A stretch of 6,049 nt of DNA from assembly GCA_945874195.1 (NCBI GenBank), contig CAMCFW010000147.1:1-6049 (forward strand), written 5' to 3'. This stretch comes from Chryseobacterium gleum (GTDB taxonomy: Bacteria; Bacteroidota; Bacteroidia; UBA10329). Shown here one piece after another: positions 1 to 6,049 of the stretch (its first letter is position 1; every line of letters begins with the position of its first letter). The translations under genes were made by a program, and so were the position numbers. The notes under the pieces are model-generated. The model worked only from the letters and a program-made list of their open reading frames with translations. It did no database searches and was not told where the DNA came from.

Positions 1-142
1 ATACTCAGTTCGGTTTTCGACCTGACAAAGGGTTATCGAAACTGACCATTTGACCGACCTCAGCGCAATTTGAAACTTCGGCACATTCGTTGACAGTTTG
101 CCGCAGGTTATCCAAGTAGTTTTGCCCCTAAACCCCAAGTAA
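1..142. other. Non-coding leader upstream of lon
   Basis: No convincing coding region is seen here. The three forward frames each meet a stop codon within the first 50 or so bases, and no long reverse frame covers the stretch. It contains a candidate lon promoter near its 3' end (separate entry) and a weak inverted repeat, TTTCGA at 15-20 with TCGAAA at 36-41, that has no T-run after it. Whether the first bases are the tail of an upstream gene cannot be decided from this window. Confidence 0.6.
97..124 (+). promoter_or_regulatory. Candidate Bacteroidota-type promoter of lon
   Basis: Positions 117-124 read TAGTTTTG, a full match to the TAnnTTTG -7 element used by the primary sigma factor of Bacteroidota. 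A TTTG at 97-100 could be the -33 element, but the 16-base gap is shorter than usual; another TTG at 90-92 leaves 24 bases. The start of transcription would fall about 5-8 bases after the -7 box, which gives lon a leader of only about 10-15 bases. The leader CCCCAAGTAA shows no Shine-Dalgarno sequence, as is normal in this phylum. The match is seen directly; promoter function is inferred. Confidence 0.4.
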
Positions 143-2590
143 ATGAGTGACCCGTTCGAGGACATTGTGAATTTTTCGAATCTGATCGAGGAAGATTCAG
201 AGTTCATTCCATTATTATCTCCTGAAGACGAGGAGAGCATGAACACGGAAGAGATTCCGGAAATTGTTGGAATTCTGCCGCTGAGAAATACCGTGTTGTT
301 TCCTGGGGTTGTAATTCCGATCACCATCGGTCGCGATAAGTCAATCAAGTTGGTGAAAGACGCTTACCAGAGCACCAAGGTCATCGGTGTGTTGGCGCAG
401 AAGGATGTGGCTATTGAAGACCCATCGCCTAAAGAGATGAATCGCATTGGAACCGTGGCACGCATCATCAAAATGCTTCAGATGCCAGATGGTTCAACCA
501 CAGTGATCATTCAGGGTAAGCGGAGGTTCGAGGTCCACGAATTCGTTGAAGTTCTGCCTTATTTCCGAGGCAGAATAAAGGCCTTTGACGAGATTAAACC
601 TCAGCGTAAAAGCAAAGAGTTCAATGCCTTGGTCGATTCGCTTAAGGATCTGGCCCTCAATATCATCAGGCAGTCGCCTAACATTCCATCCGAGAGCGAG
701 TTCGCCCTCAAGAACATTGAAAGCCCATCGTTCCTCATCAACTTCATTTCATCCAACATGGATGCATCGGTTGCCGAAAAGCAGAAGATGTTGGAGGTTG
801 CCGATCTTAAGGAACGGGCCGTAATGGTGCTCGAACACCTGACGCGTAACCTGCAGATGCTTGAACTCAAGAATCAGATCCAGTCGAAGGTTAAAGTCGA
901 CATTGATAAGCAGCAACGCGATTATTTCCTGAATCAACAGATGAAGCATATTCAGGAAGAATTGGGAGGCAATTCGCTGGATCAGGAGATCAAGGAAATG
1001 GAAACCCGCGCTTCAAAAAAGCAATGGGCCAAAAAGGTGGAGGAACATTTCAACAAGGAACTGGACAAACTGGCCCGCATGAATCCGAATGCAAGCGAAT
1101 ATTCGGTTCAGATGAATTATCTCGATACGCTGCTGGAACTTCCTTGGAACGAATATTCAAAAGATCATTTCGATCTGAAGCGTGCTCAGAAAGTATTGGA
1201 CCGCGATCATTTCGGCCTCAATAAGGTGAAGGATCGAATCATCGAGCATTTGGCTGTTCTGAAGCTGAAGGGAGACATGAAAGCACCCATTCTCTGTCTG
1301 GTCGGTCCTCCGGGTGTCGGTAAGACCAGTTTGGGAAAGTCGGTTGCAGAAGCAGTTGGCAGAAGTTACATACGTGTTTCGCTCGGTGGACTTAAGGATG
1401 AATCTGAGATCCGTGGTCACAGAAAGACTTACATCGGTGCCATGCCTGGTCGAATTGTTCAGAATATTAAGAAGGCGAAGTCTTCAAATCCGGTCTTCGT
1501 GCTTGACGAGATAGACAAAGTGGGAACAGATTTTCATGGCGATCCGTCTTCAGCCTTGCTAGAAGTGCTGGATCCAGAACAGAACAACGCTTTTTACGAC
1601 AATTACTTAGAGGTTGAATACGACCTGTCGAAGGTCATGTTCATTGCCACGGCCAACAGTCTTGGAACCATACAGCCGGCACTTCGCGATAGATTGGAAA
1701 TAATTGAGGTGAGCGGTTACACGGTCGAAGAGAAGTTGGAGATAGCCAAGCGTCATCTGGTCCCCAAACAGATCGCTGAACACGGACTGAAAAAGTCGGA
1801 TGTGAAATTGAACAAGGACGTGCTTGAAAAGGTCATCGAAGAATATACTCGCGAAAGCGGGGTGCGTGCTCTGGAGAAGGTGATCGCACAACTGGTGCGT
1901 AACCGTGCCAAGTTTGTGGCAATGGACGAACCCAGACCTGCCAACATCACCCAACGCGATGTGGAGGAGATTCTTGGCGCCCCTAGAATGCAAAGAGATA
2001 GATACGCCGATAACGAAACGGCAGGAGTAGTGACCGGTCTGGCTTGGACCTCTGTAGGTGGCGACATCCTATTCATCGAATCGAGCCTGAGCAAAGGAAA
2101 AGGAAAACTCACACTGACCGGGAACCTTGGTGAAGTGATGAAGGAATCCGCAGTCATCGCGCTCGAATACTTGAAATCTCATGCCGATCAACTTGGTCTG
2201 AAGCCTTCCGTTTTTGATGAATGGAACTTGCATATTCATGTGCCAGAAGGAGCAACACCAAAGGATGGCCCATCGGCCGGAATCACCATTTTCACTGCCT
2301 TGGCCTCGCTTTTCACTCAGCGAAAGGTGCGCGACAGGCTGGCTATGACCGGAGAGATAACTCTTCGCGGAAAAGTGCTTCCCGTAGGTGGAATAAAGGA
2401 GAAGATCCTTGCTGCCAAGCGCGCCAAGATCACCGATATTATCCTTTCTGTTGATAACAGGAAGGACATTGACGAGATCGAGCCGGATTATGTGAAAGGT
2501 CTTACGTTCCACTTCGTTAAGAACATGGACGAAGTGATGGAGCAGGCCCTTTTGAAGCAGAAGGTTAAGAATCCGTTGAACCTTTCCTGA
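143..2590 (+). CDS. lon: ATP-dependent serine protease Lon (LonA type)
   Basis: Lon is a cytosolic homohexameric AAA+ protease that unfolds and degrades damaged and selected regulatory proteins. All LonA parts are present. Residues 1-40 are an acidic tail; about 41-235 form the N-terminal substrate-binding domain (starting VGILPLRNTVLFPG); about 236-340 are a helical, partly coiled-coil linker. The AAA+ module has Walker A GPPGVGKT at 388-395, Walker B with D455-E456, sensor-1 N505, arginine-finger region R515/R517 and sensor-2 R575 (GVRALEK). The protease domain, about 620-805, has the catalytic serine S711 in DGPSAG and the catalytic lysine K754, the second lysine of GGIKEK; the 43-residue S-K spacing equals that of other LonA enzymes. 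At 815 residues the length is normal and no key residue is missing. The start ATG at 143 is followed by the acidic tail common in Bacteroidota Lon. The gene appears monocistronic and faces the next gene tail to tail. Confidence 0.97.
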   Translation: MSDPFEDIVNFSNLIEEDSEFIPLLSPEDEESMNTEEIPEIVGILPLRNTVLFPGVVIPITIGRDKSIKLVKDAYQSTKVIGVLAQKDVAIEDPSPKEMNRIGTVARIIKMLQMPDGSTTVIIQGKRRFEVHEFVEVLPYFRGRIKAFDEIKPQRKSKEFNALVDSLKDLALNIIRQSPNIPSESEFALKNIESPSFLINFISSNMDASVAEKQKMLEVADLKERAVMVLEHLTRNLQMLELKNQIQSKVKVDIDKQQRDYFLNQQMKHIQEELGGNSLDQEIKEMETRASKKQWAKKVEEHFNKELDKLARMNPNASEYSVQMNYLDTLLELPWNEYSKDHFDLKRAQKVLDRDHFGLNKVKDRIIEHLAVLKLKGDMKAPILCLVGPPGVGKTSLGKSVAEAVGRSYIRVSLGGLKDESEIRGHRKTYIGAMPGRIVQNIKKAKSSNPVFVLDEIDKVGTDFHGDPSSALLEVLDPEQNNAFYDNYLEVEYDLSKVMFIATANSLGTIQPALRDRLEIIEVSGYTVEEKLEIAKRHLVPKQIAEHGLKKSDVKLNKDVLEKVIEEYTRESGVRALEKVIAQLVRNRAKFVAMDEPRPANITQRDVEEILGAPRMQRDRYADNETAGVVTGLAWTSVGGDILFIESSLSKGKGKLTLTGNLGEVMKESAVIALEYLKSHADQLGLKPSVFDEWNLHIHVPEGATPKDGPSAGITIFTALASLFTQRKVRDRLAMTGEITLRGKVLPVGGIKEKILAAKRAKITDIILSVDNRKDIDEIEPDYVKGLTFHFVKNMDEVMEQALLKQKVKNPLNLS

Positions 2591-2601
2591 CCTTAGTTTA
2601 C

Positions 2602-3312
2602 TCAGGCAGAAACTCCCGGTTCATCTCGTTTGGCGTAGAAGATCGCTCCAAAAGCTATCATCAATTGCCCGCTCAAGTATAGGATCATATTGAGAATAGC
2701 ATCATATTCAAAGTCGATAACGAACTTGTTGATGGCGATGACACAATCTGAAAGGATGAACAGAACGGCTCCGACCACGATCCATAGGTAAGACTTCGCA
2801 TCCACATGGCCGTGACGGATGGCCGCTGTGAGGCCCATCACACTGATTACTCCCGTATAGGCCAAAACAGGCACATAAAGATCGGCTGGCAATCCACCTT
2901 GAATATATAAGAAGAAACAGCCAGTGAAAAGGATGAAAGGCAGTGCAAGCGCATATGCCTTTCCTTTGCTCATGCCAAGTGCTGAATCTTTTATGCTCTT
3001 CCCGAAGGCTAATGCATAACCTAAGTGAGCCACCAGAAAAGCCCCGAGTCCAACCACGAACAGGATCGGCATCTGCTCATCGAACATCAAGGCAATATCG
3101 CCAATCAACGAAAAGAACAGACCGAGTTGCACCATCTTCGAGAAAAAGCTGAAACTGCCATTCAGTTGCCAGTGGTGAAGTGCCATCAGTAAGATCATGA
3201 ACATTGGCTTGACTGAAAAATGAAGCCAGTTCAGATGAAACAGCACCGATAGCATGAAGAGCACCATAAGTGCATAATAGATCAGCGCAAATTGCTTAAG
3301 TGAGTTGAACAT
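2602..3312 (-). CDS. YhhN/TMEM86 family membrane protein, putative lysoplasmalogenase
   Basis: This is a 236-residue, very hydrophobic protein with about eight predicted membrane helices. It carries the family pattern in order: K35-P36 in the second helix, G71-D72 (SLIGDIALMF), AH at 95-96 before GYALAF, S188-D189 (GAVLFILSDCVIAINKF) and YLSGQLMIAF near the C-terminus. Characterised relatives (mammalian TMEM86, a Legionella YhhN protein) hydrolyse the vinyl-ether bond of lysoplasmalogens, giving a fatty aldehyde and a glycerophospho-alcohol; many other members have no known substrate. The ATG at 3312-3310 is chosen because it begins just before the first helix and overlaps the upstream gene by 17 bases. 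A TTG at 3339-3337 would add nine polar residues (245 in total) and is less likely. There is no good Shine-Dalgarno, so translation is probably coupled to the preceding di-iron oxygenase gene. The family call is firm; the enzymatic activity is inferred. Confidence 0.88.
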   Translation of the reverse strand: MFNSLKQFALIYYALMVLFMLSVLFHLNWLHFSVKPMFMILLMALHHWQLNGSFSFFSKMVQLGLFFSLIGDIALMFDEQMPILFVVGLGAFLVAHLGYALAFGKSIKDSALGMSKGKAYALALPFILFTGCFFLYIQGGLPADLYVPVLAYTGVISVMGLTAAIRHGHVDAKSYLWIVVGAVLFILSDCVIAINKFVIDFEYDAILNMILYLSGQLMIAFGAIFYAKRDEPGVSA

Positions 3313-4525
3313 CGCCTTGTTTTCGAATTTGTTTAACAACCCTACTGAACCATACGAAGTTCACAAACGTCAATATGGACGCGCTCCGCAGAATGTCGTG
3401 GAAATACGGATGTTCCCAGAACAGCAGTGCTATGAGCAATGCAGCGAAGATCCGCGCATATTCTGCTGGGATCAACCATTTTTGGTTCTCCATGAGTCCG
3501 CCTGACAGACCTAAGGTCAGCAGCAGATAGAACATAGTGGCGTATAGAGGTATGGTCGGAATGTTCGATTTTAAGAACAGCACCGCAGTTGAAAGCGCCA
3601 GCGAAACCATGAAAACGAAGAATACATAGATATGATCGTGCCTCAGTCCGTCATGATCGAACTTATGGTAGCGTTTCAGATCGATCTCTTCAGGCGCCTG
3701 AAAACCACCAAGATAACTGGGTTGCCAACCGGGCGGTTTGAAAAACACCCTCACCTTGTCAAACCCTTTGGATTGCTTCGACAATTCCCAAAATTCTTTC
3801 CAATAATGAAAGTTGGCCCACACCGGATTCCAGCTGTTCAATGGTTTGGTAATGCCATATATAACTTCTTCCTCCTCTTTTTGAAATGTACCGAACATGC
3901 GGTCCCAAATGATCAGGCTTCCTGCGTGGTTCCGGTCAATATACTTCGGATTGCTTCCGTGATGCACACGATGATGAGATGGTGTGTTGAACACCCATTC
4001 AAGCGGACCTAGCGTTCTGATGGTGGTGGTGTGGATCCAGAATTGATAAAGCGTGTTGAACGAATTCATGGCTGCGAACATGATCGGATCGAAACCTATT
4101 ACGGCCAACGGCAGATAGAATGCCCACGAGAACCATCCCTGAAACCAAGACTGACGAAGCGCCACAGATAAGTTGTAGTCCTCGCTCTGGTGGTGCACAA
4201 TATGGGCGGCCCAAAGTGCATTCACCTCGTGGCTTGCCCTATGGAACCAATAATAGAAGAAATCGACCCCTAAGAAAAGAAGCACCCAGACCCACCACTT
4301 ATTTTCGAATTCATGAACACGGTGCTCATACAGGTAGAGATAGCCTAGAAAGAACAATCCTTTCATCATCACCCCAACTATCTGGGATCCGATGCCAAGG
4401 TTGAGGTTAGTCAAGGCATCATTGAATCGATAAAGTTTCCGGTTCTTCAGATAGCCGAAAAGCAACTCAATTCCTATCAGTAGAAAGAAGATGGGGATTG
4501 ATAACGCGATGTAATCGACCTTCAT
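3296..4525 (-). CDS. Membrane di-iron oxygenase, sterol desaturase/fatty acid hydroxylase superfamily, alkylglycerol monooxygenase (AGMO/TMEM195)-like
   Basis: This 409-residue integral membrane protein has the superfamily's eight-histidine di-iron site: HRASHE (H95, H99), HIVHH (H108, H111, H112) and HRVHH (H185, H188, H189). Sequence around them goes further than the general superfamily: WFHRASHEVN, SEDYNLSVALRQS, LGPLEWVFNTPSHHRVHHG, and IIWDRMFGTF followed by YGITKP resemble animal alkylglycerol monooxygenase, which uses tetrahydrobiopterin and oxygen to split the ether bond of alkylglycerols into glycerol and a fatty aldehyde. The length also fits: simple bacterial hydroxylases of the superfamily are nearer 270-300 residues, while here about 285-409 add roughly four more hydrophobic helices, as in AGMO. 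Helices at about 6-26, 45-66, 78-94 and 131-150 flank the site. The ATG at 4525 starts immediately before the first helix. It is the first gene of an overlapping pair with the YhhN gene. A sterol or carotenoid hydroxylase role remains possible; the superfamily is certain, the substrate is not. Confidence 0.92.
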   Translation of the reverse strand: MKVDYIALSIPIFFLLIGIELLFGYLKNRKLYRFNDALTNLNLGIGSQIVGVMMKGLFFLGYLYLYEHRVHEFENKWWVWVLLFLGVDFFYYWFHRASHEVNALWAAHIVHHQSEDYNLSVALRQSWFQGWFSWAFYLPLAVIGFDPIMFAAMNSFNTLYQFWIHTTTIRTLGPLEWVFNTPSHHRVHHGSNPKYIDRNHAGSLIIWDRMFGTFQKEEEEVIYGITKPLNSWNPVWANFHYWKEFWELSKQSKGFDKVRVFFKPPGWQPSYLGGFQAPEEIDLKRYHKFDHDGLRHDHIYVFFVFMVSLALSTAVLFLKSNIPTIPLYATMFYLLLTLGLSGGLMENQKWLIPAEYARIFAALLIALLFWEHPYFHDILRSASILTFVNFVWFSRVVKQIRKQGDVQLT

Positions 4526-4693
4526 GCTTAAGCCTTATTTAATGCGTAAATATAAGCGATGCAAAAGGTAGGATTTTCCTGATTTCAGCGAAGCTGTCAA
4601 TTGGCCCTGTGCATTAATAATGAAGTCAATTGGAATGAACCCGAACGATTTGAAGCAATGCTAAGTATTTTCGCAACTCCAAAAGAAAAAGAA
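4526..4693. promoter_or_regulatory. Divergent intergenic region between the AGMO-like gene and lpdA
   Basis: This 168-base region must hold the start signals of two divergent transcripts. On the minus strand TATATTTA (4554-4547) matches seven of eight bases of TAnnTTTG and lies 21 bases before the AGMO-like ATG, but no TTG sits at the proper distance behind it. On the plus strand no good -7 element was found; ACGATTTG at 4645-4652 is the nearest and matches poorly. The region also holds a 9-bp direct repeat. An open frame of 14 codons at 4620-4664 looks like chance. The regulatory role follows from the gene arrangement; individual elements are uncertain. Confidence 0.4.
4596..4633. repeat. 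9-bp direct repeat GTCAATTGG, two copies 29 bases apart
   Basis: GTCAATTGG occurs at 4596-4604 and again at 4625-4633. Each copy contains the palindrome CAATTG, so each could be read on either strand. The spacing is close to three turns of the helix. The place, between two divergent genes, would suit an operator, but two short copies can also arise by chance. Confidence 0.35.
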
Positions 4694-6049
4694 ATGAGTT
4701 ACGATCTGATAGTGGTTGGAAGTGGGCCGGGCGGTTATGTGGCGGCCATTCGTGCTTCACAATTGGGAATGAAAGTGGGTGTGGTGGAACGCTCAGAACT
4801 AGGCGGCATTTGCCTGAACTGGGGTTGCATTCCCACCAAGGCGCTACTGAAGAGTGCCCAGGTTTTTGAATACATCAACCACGCGGCCGATTACGGAATT
4901 TCGGTGGCCGAAAGCAAAGCCGACATTTCGGCAATGGTGAAGCGTAGCCGAGGTGTGGCCGATGGCATGAGCAAGGGCATTCAGTTCCTGTTCAAGAAGA
5001 ACAAGATCGACCACAGTGAGGGTTTCGGGAAATTGAAGAATGGCACCACGGTGGAGGTGACCGCTGCAGACGGCAAGATGACGGATGTGACGGCCAAGAA
5101 CGTCATATTGGCATTGGGCGCACGTAGTCGCGAACTGCCGAATTTGAAGCAGGACGGAAAGAAGATCATCGGTTACCGAGAGGCGATGGTATTGGACAAA
5201 CAGCCGAAGAAAATGGTTGTAGTGGGTTCGGGTGCCATCGGGGTTGAATTTGCGTATTTCTACAACGCCATTGGCACCGAAGTGACGATCGTGGAGTATC
5301 TGCCAAACATTGTTCCGGTAGAGGACGAGGAAGTGAGCAAGCAATTGGCGCGGTCGTTCAAGAAGTCAGGCATCAGCATCATGACCGAAAGTTCGGTTGA
5401 AAAGGTTGACACTTCGGGAACGGGATGCAAGGTGACCGTGAAAACGAAGAAGGGCGAAGAAGTGATCGAGTGCGATGTGGTGCTTTCGGCCGTGGGCATT
5501 GAGGCCAATGTGCAGGGCTGCGGATTGGAGGAAGTGGGCGTGATCGTGGACAAGGGCCGCATCAAAGTGGATGAGTTCTACGCGACCAACATTCCCCATG
5601 TGTTTGCCATCGGTGATTGCATTCCAGGTCCGGCATTGGCCCATGTGGCGAGTGCAGAAGGGATCATCTGTGTAGAGAAAATGGCGGGACACCATCCCGA
5701 ACCGTTGGATTATGGCAACATTCCGGGCTGCACGTACTGCTCGCCCGAAGTGGCCTCTGTCGGTTATACAGAATCGGCTGCCAAGGCGGCCGGATATGAC
5801 GTGAAAGTGGGCAAGTTCCCGTTCTCGGCCTCAGGCAAGGCAAGTGCTTCCGGAGCGAAGGATGGTTTTGTGAAACTGATCTTCGATGCGAAGTATGGCG
5901 AACTGCTTGGCGGACACATGATCGGTGCGAATGTGACGGAGATGATCGCAGAGATCGTAGCTGTGCGCAAGTTGGAGACCACGGGGCATGAGCTGATCAA
6001 GACGGTTCACCCCCATCCGACCATGAGCGAGGCCATTATGGAAGCTGCG
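4694..6049 (+). CDS. lpdA: Dihydrolipoyl dehydrogenase (E3), 3' end cut off by the window
   Basis: This cytosolic FAD enzyme reoxidises dihydrolipoyl groups with NAD+ in pyruvate, 2-oxoglutarate and branched-chain oxoacid dehydrogenase complexes or the glycine cleavage system. The 452 residues present show FAD-binding GSGPGGY at 9-15, the redox disulfide C40/C45 in CLNWGC, NAD-binding GSGAIG at 178-183 followed by E185, the second FAD motif AIGDC with G307-D308, and the catalytic H441 and E446 in HPHPTMSE of the dimerisation domain. The frame is open to the last base; relatives are about 460-470 residues, so only about 10-15 are missing. The ATG at 4694 gives MSYDLIVVG, the normal beginning of the family. 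An in-frame ATG at 4658 would add 12 residues and is less likely. A CxxC (C346, C349) opens the dimerisation domain. No E1 or E2 gene is in the window, so the partner complex cannot be named. Confidence 0.95.
   Translation, partial: MSYDLIVVGSGPGGYVAAIRASQLGMKVGVVERSELGGICLNWGCIPTKALLKSAQVFEYINHAADYGISVAESKADISAMVKRSRGVADGMSKGIQFLFKKNKIDHSEGFGKLKNGTTVEVTAADGKMTDVTAKNVILALGARSRELPNLKQDGKKIIGYREAMVLDKQPKKMVVVGSGAIGVEFAYFYNAIGTEVTIVEYLPNIVPVEDEEVSKQLARSFKKSGISIMTESSVEKVDTSGTGCKVTVKTKKGEEVIECDVVLSAVGIEANVQGCGLEEVGVIVDKGRIKVDEFYATNIPHVFAIGDCIPGPALAHVASAEGIICVEKMAGHHPEPLDYGNIPGCTYCSPEVASVGYTESAAKAAGYDVKVGKFPFSASGKASASGAKDGFVKLIFDAKYGELLGGHMIGANVTEMIAEIVAVRKLETTGHELIKTVHPHPTMSEAIMEAA

Noticed and set aside
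13..42. Inverted repeat TTTCGA/TCGAAA upstream of lon as a terminator or heat-shock operator
   Set aside because: The stem is only six pairs with a 15-base loop, has no T-run after it and does not resemble the CIRCE element (TTAGCACTC-N9-GAGTGCTAA).
1753..2157. Long minus-strand open frames inside lon and within lpdA (for example 4844-5344)
   Set aside because: They lie opposite intact conserved genes, have low-complexity Ser/Arg/His-rich translations without recognisable motifs, and are explained as shadows of the real coding strand.
2595..2614. AGTTT-N10-AAACT as a bidirectional terminator between lon and the YhhN gene
   Set aside because: The five-pair A/T-rich stem is too weak and it extends into the YhhN coding sequence.
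3632..4012. Plus-strand open frame of 126 codons opposite the AGMO-like gene
   Set aside because: It lies wholly across the conserved histidine-box gene and its translation shows no domain or membrane pattern.
4620..4664. Small open frame of 14 codons before lpdA (leader peptide)
   Set aside because: No run of regulatory codons, no attenuator hairpin and no ribosome-binding site; most likely chance.
1..6049. Mobile elements, CRISPR arrays, tRNA or rRNA genes, toxin-antitoxin or defence genes
   Set aside because: No repeated spacers, terminal inverted repeats, transposase motifs or structured RNA sequence could be found by reading both strands.

Overview
The window holds four protein-coding genes: lon (+), a convergent overlapping pair (-), and a 3'-truncated lpdA (+). 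The Lon and dihydrolipoyl dehydrogenase protein sequences, the weak ribosome-binding sites and a perfect TAnnTTTG-type promoter hexamer/octamer before lon suggest an aerobic or facultative member of the Bacteroidota, perhaps near the Flavobacteriales. That taxonomic call is an inference from sequence style, not from a search. No RNA gene, insertion sequence, CRISPR array or phage-like gene is visible.

Layout: positions 1-142 are a non-coding leader with a candidate lon promoter close to the start codon. Positions 143-2590 (+) encode a full-length, apparently intact ATP-dependent protease Lon of 815 residues. After only 11 bases the minus-strand pair follows. Read in its own direction, it starts with a 409-residue membrane di-iron oxygenase (4525-3296), whose best family match by eye is alkylglycerol monooxygenase (AGMO/TMEM195-like). 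Next comes a YhhN/TMEM86 family membrane protein (3312-2602), the family that contains lysoplasmalogenases. The two genes overlap by 17 bases (44 if an upstream TTG start is used), so they are very probably one transcription unit. A 168-base divergent intergenic region (4526-4693) with a 9-bp direct repeat separates this pair from lpdA (4694 to the window end), which encodes the E3 flavoprotein of 2-oxoacid dehydrogenase complexes and lacks only its last residues here.

lon and lpdA are conserved housekeeping genes. The minus-strand pair is the most interesting part: one member resembles the enzyme that cleaves the O-alkyl ether bond of alkylglycerols, and the other the enzyme that cleaves the vinyl-ether bond of lysoplasmalogens. 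Together they could be a small ether-lipid cleavage operon acting at the membrane and releasing fatty aldehydes. This functional link is an inference from family membership and overlap; neither substrate can be proved from the sequence.
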